A DNA stretch of 44,219 nt from an uncultured Bacteroidales bacterium (lineage in GTDB: Bacteria; Bacteroidota; Bacteroidia; Bacteroidales; Muribaculaceae), in assembly GCA_905210435.1 (NCBI GenBank), contig CAJLWO010000017.1:1-44219 (forward strand), read 5' to 3'. The notes beneath the pieces are model-generated. The model was not told where the DNA came from and ran no database searches. It saw only the letters and a list, made by a program, of their open reading frames with translations. Below, one piece after another: positions 1 through 8,521 of the stretch. Position 1 is the stretch's first letter, and each line of letters begins with the position of its first letter. A program made the translations under genes and the position numbers.

Positions 1-2
1 GT

Positions 3-1703
3 CTATGATCTTTGGATAACATGATTATATTGCCACGGACTTATGCAACTGTGCCCGAATATCTCTTTATTTGACATATCCATCTCGACCGGAGCATTGT
101 AATGGCCGAGGTATATGGTGTCTGACATTTTGGCGACAGACGATTTTGACCCGTATTTCACCACTACGCCGTAAGAATAGCCGGTGATTTCATCAGGTAT
201 GGTCACGTTGGTCGTCCATGTAGTATCCACCAGATCGTTTGCAACTACATCCCCCTTTGCGTCCACTACATCGTAGCGTATGTCGGCTGCATTAACATAT
301 CCGCCGTCCGACGATGTGGTAACAGCTTCCCAGGTAAGAGTTATCACGCCATCAGCGTATTTAATGTCTACCCCGGATGTGGCTGAGGGAGTGCCTTTGC
401 CTACGTAGCATTCGGCTTTGCTTTGGTTAGACTCGCCGGCTTCGTTCGTGGCAACGGCAGTGAAAGTAGTGTTGCCGCTGACTGTAAGTTCTTTCGACGT
501 TGTGACAGTGGCGCCCGCGGTGCTTGTACCGCTTGATACGACGCTGCTTCCGGCATAGATTTTATAACCCATTTCCTGTCCGGCCGCATCAGTCCCGTCA
601 TAGAGGGTCGAAGGCATTTTGACGGTGAAATTCACAGTCATAGAGCCTTCTTCACATGATACGGTGAGTTCGGGTGTCGCAGGTGCTTTGTCAGGCGCCT
701 GGAAGGGTATATAGAGTCCGATAGCTTCGGCATTGTCGGTGAAAGTGGAGACTATGGCCGATTCTCCGGTGACAGGGTCTATTGCTACAAGACCGCCGCC
801 TTGAGTGGCGGAATCGTTGGAAAACGAGAGTATGATATTGTTGTCTTTATCGTTATAGGCGGCTGAACTCATATAATAGAGATTGGGACAGCCGGTGGGC
901 CCGACTAACGTAAGCTCGCCTGTTTCCTTTTTTACTTTGTAGAGTTCGCCGTCTGTGTCTATGCCGTATGCGTTGCCGAATTTGTCTATTGCTACGCCGC
1001 GGAAAGAGATGTCGAGGTCAGCGATTTTGACCACTTTTTTTGCCTTAATGTCCAGATAGCCCCAATGGCGGTAAGTTTCACCGTAGTAGTCACCGGAAAA
1101 ACAGCCGTACACTTTGCCCGATTCAGGGTCGTAGGCTACATCGGTGGCTTTGATGGGTAAGTCATCGAATTCAATGACGCCGACCTGACTTTTTGTCTCG
1201 GTGTCGTACATGTAGAGGTCGTACCCCATCACCCATGAGCCGTATTTCAGCTCATACATGGAATATACGGTATGGTCGCCGTCAAAGAAGCTGTATAGAG
1301 GGCTGTTGCACTCGAATTGCATCTCGGTGACGGCATTGTCCGTCACCGGCAAACGGTATACACCGTATGGAGTGTTGCTCTGGGTCCAGCTGTCACTGTA
1401 AATCACGGTGCCGTAGACATTGAGGGTAGCCGATATCTGGCTTGATTTGGCCACTCTCAGCATTGGTGATACCGGGCCGGTCAGCGAAGTGGACAAAGAC
1501 CGTGAAATGGCCGATTGTTCTACACTACCCATGCCGCGTGTCCTCAATGCTTGTAATCCGCTGCGGTCATCCTGCACGAGATTGCTACGGCTTACTTCCG
1601 GTCCGCAACCCCGCTGGAATCCTCTGTGTTGCCCCTGCGCGGAACTCGTCAGCGCTGACAGCGTGGTCATAATGCCGACGAACAGTAAAGATACTTTCTT
1701 CAT
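3..1703 (-). CDS. Secreted fibronectin type III / beta-propeller-like surface protein, possibly truncated
   Basis: The 566-residue product starts with a clear signal peptide (MKKVSLLFVGIMTTLSALTSSAQG). Residues of about 90-330 read like irregular beta-propeller blades, with phrases such as YDPESGKVYGCFSGD and VAIDPVTGESAIV. Two fibronectin type III-like domains follow, at about 340-435 and 440-535. This layout is common in Bacteroidales surface or secreted proteins, but no catalytic motif or precise function can be named. The open frame ends at a TAG at positions 3-5, so it is formally complete. However, the last 20 or so residues (from NKEIFGHSC) do not look like the end of a domain. Relatives of this type usually continue into a further beta-sandwich and a T9SS sorting domain. 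A frameshift or nonsense change near the window edge is therefore possible. It faces away from uvrA across a 564-bp spacer. Confidence 0.7.
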   Translation of the reverse strand: MKKVSLLFVGIMTTLSALTSSAQGQHRGFQRGCGPEVSRSNLVQDDRSGLQALRTRGMGSVEQSAISRSLSTSLTGPVSPMLRVAKSSQISATLNVYGTVIYSDSWTQSNTPYGVYRLPVTDNAVTEMQFECNSPLYSFFDGDHTVYSMYELKYGSWVMGYDLYMYDTETKSQVGVIEFDDLPIKATDVAYDPESGKVYGCFSGDYYGETYRHWGYLDIKAKKVVKIADLDISFRGVAIDKFGNAYGIDTDGELYKVKKETGELTLVGPTGCPNLYYMSSAAYNDKDNNIILSFSNDSATQGGGLVAIDPVTGESAIVSTFTDNAEAIGLYIPFQAPDKAPATPELTVSCEEGSMTVNFTVKMPSTLYDGTDAAGQEMGYKIYAGSSVVSSGTSTAGATVTTSKELTVSGNTTFTAVATNEAGESNQSKAECYVGKGTPSATSGVDIKYADGVITLTWEAVTTSSDGGYVNAADIRYDVVDAKGDVVANDLVDTTWTTNVTIPDEITGYSYGVVVKYGSKSSVAKMSDTIYLGHYNAPVEMDMSNKEIFGHSCISPWQYNHVIQRS

Positions 1704-1799
1704 TGTTTGAAATAGGATTTATTAATAATGGTATAACATTCCGCAATATTAAAAATTCCATAGAGGGATGAGACTTCAATATTGCTTTTCTTTCAAATG

Positions 1800-1807
1800 C
1801 AAATATA
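1800..1807 (-). promoter_or_regulatory. Candidate -7 box (TATATTTG) for the fibronectin-type gene
   Basis: The minus strand reads TATATTTG, an exact match to the Bacteroidota -7 consensus TAnnTTTG, about 97 bp upstream of the start codon. I see no convincing TTTG -33 partner at the usual 19-21 bp spacing, so this is only a candidate. Confidence 0.35.
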
Positions 1808-1900
1808 TGACATTTTGGCGAAATTATACGCATATTGCAAGAAATTTGTTTGGTTTTTGTATAAAAATACTGCTTAAGCATGTAAATGCGTCCAAATGTT

Positions 1901-2197
1901 GTTTACTTAAGACCGTGGCGTCCGGAGGACGCCGATTTAGCAGTAACCGGGTACATCGGAGCATAGCGGAGATGTGCCCGGAAAAGATGCAGTGACTCCG
2001 GAGGCGCCCGAAGGCCGCCGATTTAATTATAACTCCTTGTCTGCCACCGAGACGGATGTGATGTAAATCGGCGTCCTCCGGACGCCGTCACCGTGTATCG
2101 GCCTACCGGGCACACCTTCGCTATGCTTCGGTGTACCCGGTTACTGCTAAATCGGTATCCTGTCGGATACCAGCCGATATTGACGCCTTAAGTAAAC
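1901..2197. repeat. 297-bp nested palindromic intergenic element
   Basis: The outer ends are perfect 11-bp inverted repeats: GTTTACTTAAG at 1901-1911 and CTTAAGTAAAC at 2187-2197. Inside lies a perfect 23-bp inverted pair (1933-1955 with 2132-2154). It extends as an imperfect stem through 1956-1981 and 2106-2131. A third pair (about 1992-2024 with 2064-2091) closes the centre. It has no coding capacity; the open frames across it are by-products of the palindrome. The nested architecture suggests a non-autonomous mobile element or a folded RNA/DNA structure. It fills most of the spacer between uvrA and the fibronectin-type gene. The remaining 1704-1900 segment is AT-rich 5' leader. Confidence 0.85.
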
Positions 2198-2203
2198 AGC
2201 ACC

Positions 2204-2219
2204 GACCGTGCGTCCCTAC
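2204..2219 (-). repeat. Copy of the 16-bp motif GTAGGGACGCACGGTC
   Basis: On the minus strand this is GTAGGGACGCACGGTC, identical to 38820-38835 on the plus strand. It sits just outside the right end of the nested palindrome at 1901-2197. Unlike the 38.8-kb copy, it lacks the second arm of the hairpin, so it looks like a half unit. Confidence 0.7.
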
Positions 2220-2250
2220 CTTCGGAGTTGTGCATCGCCCTCCCCATCAT

Positions 2251-2278
2251 GAATTATGCATTATGAATTATGAATTGA
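2251..2278. repeat. Heptamer tandem array (GAATTAT) covering the uvrA stop codon
   Basis: Four consecutive 7-bp units read GAATTAT, GCATTAT, GAATTAT and GAATTGA. The uvrA stop codon (TTA on the plus strand, 2268-2270) lies inside the third unit, and the last two or three sense codons lie in the fourth. A near-identical array ends ruvA at 26883-26917. Confidence 0.85.
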
Positions 2279-5159
2279 GAGAAAGTTCCTCTTTGATATA
2301 CTCTGCTGTGGGTGATGATGTAGTGGCGATTTCCTCAGGCGTTCCCTGCGCGATGATTCTGCCGCCGTTCTTGCCTCCGCCCGGACCCATGTCGACTATG
2401 CGGTCGGCCACTTTGATGACATCGAGGTTGTGTTCTATCACGATGACGGTGTTACCTTTGTCGACCAGCCGGTTGAGCACCGCAAGGAGGGTCTTTATAT
2501 CCTCGAAATGAAGCCCTGTGGTAGGTTCGTCGAGTATGAAAAGCGTCTTGCCGGTATCGCGTTTCGACAGCTCCGTGGCGAGCTTCACACGCTGGTTTTC
2601 GCCGCCCGACAGTGTCGACGACGGCTGCCCGAGCTTGATGTAGCCCAGACCGATATCCTGAAGCACCTTTATCTTATTGAGTATGTTCGGAATATTGGCG
2701 AAGAACTCCACCGCCTGATTGATGGTCATGTTGAGCACGTCGGCGATAGACTTCCCTTTGAAACGCACTTCAAGCGTCTCGCGGTTGTATCGGCGTCCGC
2801 CGCATACCTCACACGGCACCAGTACGTCGGGCAGAAAATTCATCTCGATGGTCTTGTACCCGTTGCCGGCGCAAGCCTCGCAGCGTCCCCCCTTGATGTT
2901 GAATGAGAAACGCCCCGGCTTATAACCGCGTATCTGCGCCTCAGGAAGACGCACGAACAGGTTGCGTATGTCGGTGAACACTCCCGTATAGGTGGCGGGA
3001 TTGGAGCGCGGCGAGCGGCCTAACGGCGACTGGTCGACAGTCACAATCTTATCGATGTTTTCTATCCCCTCGATTGAAGCGTAGGGCAGCGGTTCCTGCA
3101 GCGACCGGTAGAAATGCTTCGACAGGATAGGCTGTAACGTGCCGTTGATGAGGGATGATTTTCCAGAGCCTGACACACCGCAGATGCATGTCAGCGTGCC
3201 TAACTCTATCGTGAGGTCGACATCGCGCAGGTTGTGGCCCGAAGCCCCGCGTACGGTCAGTGTCTTGCCGTTGCCCGGGCGGCGTGTAGCGGGCACGGCT
3301 ATCGTGCGTTTGCCGTTGAGATAATCGGCGGTGATGGTGCCGCTTTCGAGCATCTTCCGGGGCGTACCCTCGAACACTACTTCGCCGCCGTGACGCCCCG
3401 CGCGCGGACCTATGTCGACCACATAGTCGGCCTCGAGCATCATCTCCTTGTCATGTTCCACGACTATCACCGAATTGGAAGCATCGCGCAGACGCTTGAG
3501 CGAATTGATTAATCGCCGATTGTCGCGCTGGTGCAGACCGATTGACGGTTCGTCGAGTATGTAAAGCACGTTGACAAGCTCCGACCCGAGCTGTGTAGCA
3601 AGCCTTATGCGCTGGCTCTCGCCGCCCGACAGTGTTGCCGAGGCGCGGTTGAGCGACAGATAGTCAAGTCCCACATCGACAAGAAAGCTCAGGCGCGTGC
3701 GTATCTCCTTGAGTATCTCCGTCGCTATGATACGCTGCGACGGGTTCAGATACTGCTCGGCGCCTTTGACCCACCGGAGCAGGTCGACAATGTCCATCCG
3801 GCTCAGATCGGCTATATTCTTCTCTCCGATAAAGAAATGCAGCGCCTCGCGGTTCAGGCGGTCGCCATGGCATTCGGGACATACCGTCTGCGTGTAGAAC
3901 TGGCCGCTCCATTTTTTCGACTGCGAGTCGTCATCGTCGGCACTCAGTGTCTCGATATATTTCACAATACCCTCGTAGGCAAGGAAATAACTCGAGTATG
4001 GCGAACTGTGTTTGAGCTGAAGCCGCTCGGGCGTACCGTTGAGTATGTCGTTGACGGCCTCCTCGGGCAAATCCTTGACCGGGGTGTTGAGGTCGGCGCC
4101 ATATTTTTCGCATATCGCCTCTATCTGCCAGAATACCACGCTGTTTTTCTGCTTGCCTAAGGGTGCTATCGCCCCTTTCGCTATCGAAAGACTGTCGTCG
4201 GGTATTATTTTCGCACGGTCCACGAGATTGACCGTACCGAGCCCCTTGCAGCACGGACATGCTCCCTGCGGGGAGTTGAACGAGAAATTGTGCGGAGCCG
4301 GCTCATGGTACGATATGCCGCTCACCGGGTCCATCAGCGACTGCGAGTAATGCCCTATGGCATTGTCGTCGATGTCGTATATCATCATCTGCTTGTCACC
4401 CTGGCGCAGGGCGTTGGCCACGGAGTCGCGCAGGCGCGAGTCATCCTTGTCGGCCACCTTCAGCTTGTCGATTACAATCTCGATGGAGTGGTTCTTGTAT
4501 CGGTCGAGCTTCATGCCCGGCTCAATCTCGCGTATGTGTCCGTCGACACGCACTGTCACATACCCCTTTTTCTGCAGCTGCTCGAACAGGTCTTTGTAAT
4601 GCCCCTTTCGGTTATGCACAACAGGAGCCAACAGCATAATCCTGCGGCCGGCATACCGTTCGAGTATCAGGCTTACAATCTTCTCCTCGCTGTACTTCAC
4701 CATCGGCTCTCCCGATATATAGCTGCGCGCGGTTGCCACGCGGGCATAAAGCAGACGAAGGAAGTCGTATATCTCGGTCGTGGTGCCTATGGTGCTTCGC
4801 GGGTTGCGGTTGACCGTTTTCTGCTCGATGGCTATCACCGGGCTCAGACCGCTTATGTGGTCCACGTCGGGGCGCTCCAGATTACCTAAAAGATTACGTG
4901 CGTAGGCCGAAAAAGTCTCGATATAGCGCCGTTGTCCCTCAGCGAATATGGTGTCGAATGCCAGTGACGACTTGCCGCTGCCGCTCAGACCGGTAATCAC
5001 GGTCAGCGCGTTGTGCGGTATCGTCACGTCGATATTCTTGAGATTGTTGACACGCGCGCCTATCACCTGCAGTGAGTCAAGCGGGCGTATTTCTGTCAGG
5101 CGCGTTGCCGTACTGTCAGCCGGCGTTTCAGTGTTTGCTATATCAGTCTTATCCTTCAT
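2268..5159 (-). CDS. uvrA: Excinuclease ABC subunit A
   Basis: UvrA is the ATP-dependent damage-recognition subunit of nucleotide excision repair; it scans DNA as a dimer and loads UvrB. The 963-residue length fits the family (about 940). Walker A GLSGSGKS is at residues 57-64 and a second GVSGSGKSS opens the C-terminal half. Both ABC signatures (LSGGESQRIRLA, LSGGENQRVKLA) and both Walker B motifs (LYILDEPSIGLH, LFILDEPTTGLH) are present. The C-terminal zinc module is complete (CEAC...CEVC). The first zinc module keeps only its second pair (ACPCC). The position of the usual CPxCG pair reads DPVSG, so two of its four cysteine ligands are gone. The first 25 residues are a hydrophilic extension. 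The lytic transglycosylase gene lies 29 bp upstream on the same strand, so co-transcription is likely. Confidence 0.97.
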   Translation of the reverse strand: MKDKTDIANTETPADSTATRLTEIRPLDSLQVIGARVNNLKNIDVTIPHNALTVITGLSGSGKSSLAFDTIFAEGQRRYIETFSAYARNLLGNLERPDVDHISGLSPVIAIEQKTVNRNPRSTIGTTTEIYDFLRLLYARVATARSYISGEPMVKYSEEKIVSLILERYAGRRIMLLAPVVHNRKGHYKDLFEQLQKKGYVTVRVDGHIREIEPGMKLDRYKNHSIEIVIDKLKVADKDDSRLRDSVANALRQGDKQMMIYDIDDNAIGHYSQSLMDPVSGISYHEPAPHNFSFNSPQGACPCCKGLGTVNLVDRAKIIPDDSLSIAKGAIAPLGKQKNSVVFWQIEAICEKYGADLNTPVKDLPEEAVNDILNGTPERLQLKHSSPYSSYFLAYEGIVKYIETLSADDDDSQSKKWSGQFYTQTVCPECHGDRLNREALHFFIGEKNIADLSRMDIVDLLRWVKGAEQYLNPSQRIIATEILKEIRTRLSFLVDVGLDYLSLNRASATLSGGESQRIRLATQLGSELVNVLYILDEPSIGLHQRDNRRLINSLKRLRDASNSVIVVEHDKEMMLEADYVVDIGPRAGRHGGEVVFEGTPRKMLESGTITADYLNGKRTIAVPATRRPGNGKTLTVRGASGHNLRDVDLTIELGTLTCICGVSGSGKSSLINGTLQPILSKHFYRSLQEPLPYASIEGIENIDKIVTVDQSPLGRSPRSNPATYTGVFTDIRNLFVRLPEAQIRGYKPGRFSFNIKGGRCEACAGNGYKTIEMNFLPDVLVPCEVCGGRRYNRETLEVRFKGKSIADVLNMTINQAVEFFANIPNILNKIKVLQDIGLGYIKLGQPSSTLSGGENQRVKLATELSKRDTGKTLFILDEPTTGLHFEDIKTLLAVLNRLVDKGNTVIVIEHNLDVIKVADRIVDMGPGGGKNGGRIIAQGTPEEIATTSSPTAEYIKEELSLNS

Positions 5160-5188
5160 ACCTGTTGTCTGTCGCGGATAGCGTTATC

Positions 5189-6145
5189 TCATTTCACCCA
5201 TGCGGGGTTGTATATCTCTTTTGAAGCAGTGGAGCGGTGGAGCGAGTCACGTTTGGGCACCCGCACGCGATACGTCTTGCCGGTCTTGTTGGGAAGCGTC
5301 TTGTCGCGTATCCACATGTTGGCGTCCTTGAGCTGGGCGTAGCTTATGCCATGCTTTTTCGCCCACGACGGCCAGTCCTCCACCGGCGTGTCCACCTCTA
5401 CGATGTCGTATTCCATCGGGGTATAGAACTGGTCGGGTGTCAGCGCGAAGCCATAGGCACGCGGATTCTCCATAATCAGCTTCGTCGCTAAGATACGGAA
5501 CATATAGCGCGTCGTCTCCTCGTTGAGATAGAGGTCCATCGCCGTAGTGGCCTGCTGCGCGTCAAGCTCCTTGGTGATTCGTGCCGGTCCGGCGTTGTAG
5601 GCTGCCGCCACCGACTCCCAGTCGCCATACTTCGCTTTCAGCGATTTGAGAAAACGGCATGCTGCCGCCGTAGCTTTCTCCACATCGTAGCGTTCGTCGA
5701 CATACTCGTTGACCTCGAGTCCGTATTGCTTGGCGGTCGACGGTATGAACTGCCATATTCCGGCGGCTTTGGCCGGGGAGTAGGCGCGCGGATTGAGCGA
5801 GCTCTCTATGCACGCCAGGTAGATTATATCTTCGGGCACGCCGTTCTTTTTGAGTATGGGCAGTATCTCGGGAAAGTATCTGTTGGCACGCTTCAGCAGC
5901 AACAGCGTGTTGCCGTGCGTGTAGGATATTGCTGTAAGTTCGCGGTCGAGGCGTTCGTACAGGTCTATGCGGTCAAGGTCATACTCCGTGTCGGCGAATT
6001 TCGCCTTCTCCGGTATGCGGGGACTGCGCACGGGGCTGAGCACCGTCGATGCGTTTGATACCTGCTTGGCCGATGCCTCCGGGCCTGTCGGCGCCAAGCC
6101 GGCTGTCGCAACTAAAGCGAGGGTAACAAAAAGTGGTGATTTCAT
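5189..6145 (-). CDS. Lytic transglycosylase (SLT domain, MltD-like)
   Basis: This is a periplasmic murein lyase of the soluble lytic transglycosylase fold, which cleaves the MurNAc-GlcNAc bond to form 1,6-anhydroMurNAc ends. An N-terminal signal peptide (about residues 1-27) precedes the catalytic domain at about 95-215. That domain shows the family's ACIESSLNP motif with catalytic Glu114, then AAGIWQFIPSTA and SVAAAYNAGP. The C-terminal part (about 240-305, ending near TYRVRVPKRDS) resembles a degenerate LysM-like peptidoglycan-binding region; MltD relatives carry clearer LysM repeats. At 318 residues it is shorter than E. coli MltD. It is the upstream neighbour of uvrA, with a 29-bp gap. 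Confidence 0.9.
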   Translation of the reverse strand: MKSPLFVTLALVATAGLAPTGPEASAKQVSNASTVLSPVRSPRIPEKAKFADTEYDLDRIDLYERLDRELTAISYTHGNTLLLLKRANRYFPEILPILKKNGVPEDIIYLACIESSLNPRAYSPAKAAGIWQFIPSTAKQYGLEVNEYVDERYDVEKATAAACRFLKSLKAKYGDWESVAAAYNAGPARITKELDAQQATTAMDLYLNEETTRYMFRILATKLIMENPRAYGFALTPDQFYTPMEYDIVEVDTPVEDWPSWAKKHGISYAQLKDANMWIRDKTLPNKTGKTYRVRVPKRDSLHRSTASKEIYNPAWVK

Positions 6146-6246
6146 TGAATGATGTCCGTTTTATTCGTATTGGAAACTTGTCGATTGTTTTTCGGCCGGA
6201 GGGCGCCGCATGCCGCTGTATCCTCCGGACTCGGGCGCCTGCCGCC

Positions 6247-6268
6247 GTGCGGCGTGAACACGCCGCAC
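6247..6268. repeat. GC-rich perfect hairpin downstream of the T9SS cargo gene
   Basis: GTGCGGCGTG and CACGCCGCAC flank a 2-bp centre, giving a stem of up to 10 bp, and the direct repeat CCTGCCGCC flanks it on both sides (6238, 6268). It lies 20 bp past the stop of the minus-strand gene at 6289. No U-tract follows, so a role as intrinsic terminator is unproven. Confidence 0.6.
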
Positions 6269-6288
6269 CTGCCGCCGGAAGCGGTATA

Positions 6289-7656
6289 TTATTCTGTAAC
6301 GTTTTGTCCTTGCGATTGGTTGTAGCGTATTATGTTGATGTCGCCCGACAGGTCATATTTATGTCCGTCGGCACCGCGGGCTTTTATCACGTAATAGTAT
6401 ACTCCTGATGGTACGAGTTTGCCGTTGTATTTCCCGTCCCAGCCCTGCGAGGGGTGGTTGAGTGTGGTGATTTTCACGCCCCAGCGGTTGAATATATGGC
6501 ATTCGAAGTCGACAATCGATTTGTAGCTTACTTTCCACTCGTCGTTGACACCCTCCGATGCTCCGGGTGAGAAGGCGTTGGGGCACACCAGTTTGCTTTC
6601 TCCTATCTGTATCTCGTAGACGGGGCTGAACCAATCGCATGTGCCGTCGACGTTGCTCGCCTGAAAGCGCATGTACCATGTGCCGTATTCGGTAAACGTA
6701 TACTCTACTTCCGTCTGGTTGAACCGCAGCTCGTATGTGTCGAATTCGGGCGATGATGACAGTTGCCATTCGGTGAAACGGACAGCATCGGTCACAGCGG
6801 CCACGAATGTAATGTCCACGGGCGCCGACCCGCCGAGTCCGCCCGACTGGTCGTTCTGCTCGTTGTCATTGTCACGCTCCTCCTTTTCGGCGTATGTCAT
6901 CGCCTCTACGGCATTGGTGATATAGGTACTGCTCTCGACTTGGTTTCCGAATCCCCACTCCTCGGCAAAACGGTCGCCGCTTACGGTGAATCGGGTGTCG
7001 CACAGCGGCTTGTCCACTCGTATCGTGGCTTTGAGCGCGTCAATATGCTCCTCTTTTGCCTCCTGAGTGTAGGCTTTTGTCTCCTCGTCATACACCAGAG
7101 TGCTGTAACTCAGTGTATATCCCCGGTCAAGCGTGCGGGGAGCACCGTTGATTGTATGATAACTTATCGCGTAATTACGTGTCGGGCTGAGTGGCGTAAT
7201 ATTCAGAAACAGTGACAGGCAGTCACTGTCCTCCTCATTAAACGACACCCCGGTGAATTCCATCCTGTATGCGTCATAATTGACTATCCAGAAATGATGC
7301 ATGCGTCCGCCATCCTCGACCGTGATGCCGTATCCGTCGCCGTTGGCAAGCAGATACGATGATGAGTTGCCGTCAGTCGTCACATCAACCGGGTCAGCGT
7401 AGGCCGCGCCTGAATTGCCCCATTTACTCCATTCTGCGCCAACTGAAGGATACGATGCCGCCATCCCTGCCGTATTCTCAACCACATAAATCTTATCCAG
7501 ACCGGTTGAAGCGTCGGCACTGACAGCTATCACCCTCCCGCCCGAAAACGACAGCTCGGCGCCCATCGCACTCCCCGTCGTCACGGCAATCAATGCGGCA
7601 ACACATGCCGACCGCAGCAAATCATTGAAAATATTGTAATTATGCAAATACTTCAT
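6289..7656 (-). CDS. T9SS type-B sorted cargo protein (gliding-motility-associated C-terminal domain)
   Basis: The 455-residue protein has an N-terminal signal peptide ending near TTGSAMGAE. Its last 90 or so residues match the type-B C-terminal sorting domain of type IX secretion cargo. The diagnostic stretches are CPNAFSPGASEGVNDEWKV, FNRWGVKI, GWDGKYNGK and VPSGVYYYVIKA. Such domains direct export through the SprA-containing outer-membrane translocon. The middle contains an Ig/PKD-like beta-sandwich around residues 285-360 (...TEYGTWYMRFQASN...). The rest is not recognisable. SprA itself is encoded at 19.3-26.7 kb, so cargo and channel are in the same window. The gene has its own candidate promoter and a hairpin after its stop, so it is probably monocistronic. 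Confidence 0.85.
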   Translation of the reverse strand: MKYLHNYNIFNDLLRSACVAALIAVTTGSAMGAELSFSGGRVIAVSADASTGLDKIYVVENTAGMAASYPSVGAEWSKWGNSGAAYADPVDVTTDGNSSSYLLANGDGYGITVEDGGRMHHFWIVNYDAYRMEFTGVSFNEEDSDCLSLFLNITPLSPTRNYAISYHTINGAPRTLDRGYTLSYSTLVYDEETKAYTQEAKEEHIDALKATIRVDKPLCDTRFTVSGDRFAEEWGFGNQVESSTYITNAVEAMTYAEKEERDNDNEQNDQSGGLGGSAPVDITFVAAVTDAVRFTEWQLSSSPEFDTYELRFNQTEVEYTFTEYGTWYMRFQASNVDGTCDWFSPVYEIQIGESKLVCPNAFSPGASEGVNDEWKVSYKSIVDFECHIFNRWGVKITTLNHPSQGWDGKYNGKLVPSGVYYYVIKARGADGHKYDLSGDINIIRYNQSQGQNVTE

Positions 7657-7686
7657 AGTATCGAAATATATAAAATAATTAATCTA

Positions 7687-7718
7687 CGAAGTTACAAAAT
7701 TTCCGCCTAATATCCAAA
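7687..7718 (-). promoter_or_regulatory. Candidate Bacteroidota promoter for the T9SS cargo gene
   Basis: On the minus strand TTTG (-33) is followed after 20 bp by TAACTTCG, one mismatch from the -7 consensus TAnnTTTG. The box lies 30 bp upstream of the start codon at 7656. Confidence 0.5.
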
Positions 7719-7771
7719 TAAGAACTCTACCGCCAATTCGAATGATGCGTTAGCGTCACGACCGGTTAAAT

Positions 7772-7807
7772 AAAATGCCGTGAAGCGACGTCGCTTCACG
7801 GCATTTT
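7772..7807. terminator. Intrinsic terminator after ferritin (17-bp perfect stem)
   Basis: A perfect 17-bp inverted repeat has arms AAAATGCCGTGAAGCGA and its complement, with a 2-bp centre, 18 bp past the ferritin stop. The stem starts with A-tract and ends with T-tract on either strand, so it could act in both directions. The main reader is probably the minus-strand ferritin transcript. Confidence 0.8.
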
Positions 7808-7825
7808 ATTGTTGTTAGCTTTTGA

Positions 7826-8344
7826 TTACTCTGCAGCGAGAATTGAGGGAGCCACGTAGGTGCGGGCTGCAAGTTCCTGGTTGAGCATGTACAGACCCAT
7901 GCCGTCGTTGCCGATGAGAGTGAACTTGTCGATGAGTATCTGGGCATTTTCCTCCTCTTCAACCTGCTCGTTGACAAACCATGTCAGGCGGTCGCGGGTG
8001 GCATAGTCATGCTCCTCTTCGGCGATAGCATAGAGGTTGTTGATTAAAGCAGTGACTTTGCGCTCGTGGGCGAGCGTGTCCTTGAAGGCATCGAGGGGAG
8101 TGGCCCACTCGGTCTCGACGGCGGCGATAGGTTTGAGGATTACGCGGCCGCCGCGCTGGTTGATATAGTTCATGAATATCTCGGCATGTGCCTGCTCTTC
8201 CTTGAACTGGATTTTAAACCAGTTGGCTACGCCGGCCATTCCCGAATTCTCAAATTGCATACCCATTGACAGGTAGAGATATGCCGACCAAAGCTCGGCA
8301 TTTATCTGCTCATTAAGAGCATCTTCCATTTTTTTGCTTAACAT
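7826..8344 (-). CDS. ftnA: Bacterial non-haem ferritin
   Basis: This is an iron-storage ferritin that oxidises Fe(II) at a diiron ferroxidase centre and stores ferric mineral inside a 24-mer cytoplasmic shell. With the start placed at MLSKKMEDAL (172 residues), the centre ligands fall at the positions known for FtnA: Glu17, Glu50, His53, Glu94 and Gln127. The frame stays open 25 codons upstream, but that extension is unlike ferritins and would read through the promoter, so I reject it. The protein has the four-helix pattern plus a short E helix (GMGLYMLNQELAARTY). It is transcribed divergently from yihY and followed by a strong terminator hairpin. Confidence 0.95.
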   Translation of the reverse strand: MLSKKMEDALNEQINAELWSAYLYLSMGMQFENSGMAGVANWFKIQFKEEQAHAEIFMNYINQRGGRVILKPIAAVETEWATPLDAFKDTLAHERKVTALINNLYAIAEEEHDYATRDRLTWFVNEQVEEEENAQILIDKFTLIGNDGMGLYMLNQELAARTYVAPSILAAE

Positions 8345-8393
8345 AATTGTGATATATTGTTTTAATTGTTGTGCCTTGTTGGAGCGACCGATG

Positions 8394-8401
8394 CAAAGAT
8401 A
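8394..8401 (-). promoter_or_regulatory. Candidate -7 box (TATCTTTG) for ferritin
   Basis: The minus strand has TATCTTTG, an exact TAnnTTTG match, 50 bp upstream of the ferritin ATG at 8344. A clear -33 TTTG is not visible at standard spacing. Confidence 0.5.
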
Positions 8402-8521
8402 ATGTAAATTTCGGCTCATTGTACCGTCGCCGCTCGGTTTTTATCGTTTTTTTTGATGAGTGTGATTATTTTCTTAAGTATTTGTTATACCTTTATACCA
8501 CAATTCAGCAATTGAAATGAT

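Noticed and set aside
1901..2200. Possible CRISPR or riboswitch
   Set aside because: There are no direct repeats with regular spacers, and no known riboswitch core; the structure is purely inverted.
1768..2511. Plus-strand open frames across the uvrA-fibronectin spacer
   Set aside because: They cross the nested palindrome and run antisense into uvrA, with no family resemblance.
8345..8419. Longer ferritin with 25 extra N-terminal residues
   Set aside because: The extension is unlike any ferritin and contains the -7 box; the internal ATG gives correct ligand numbering.
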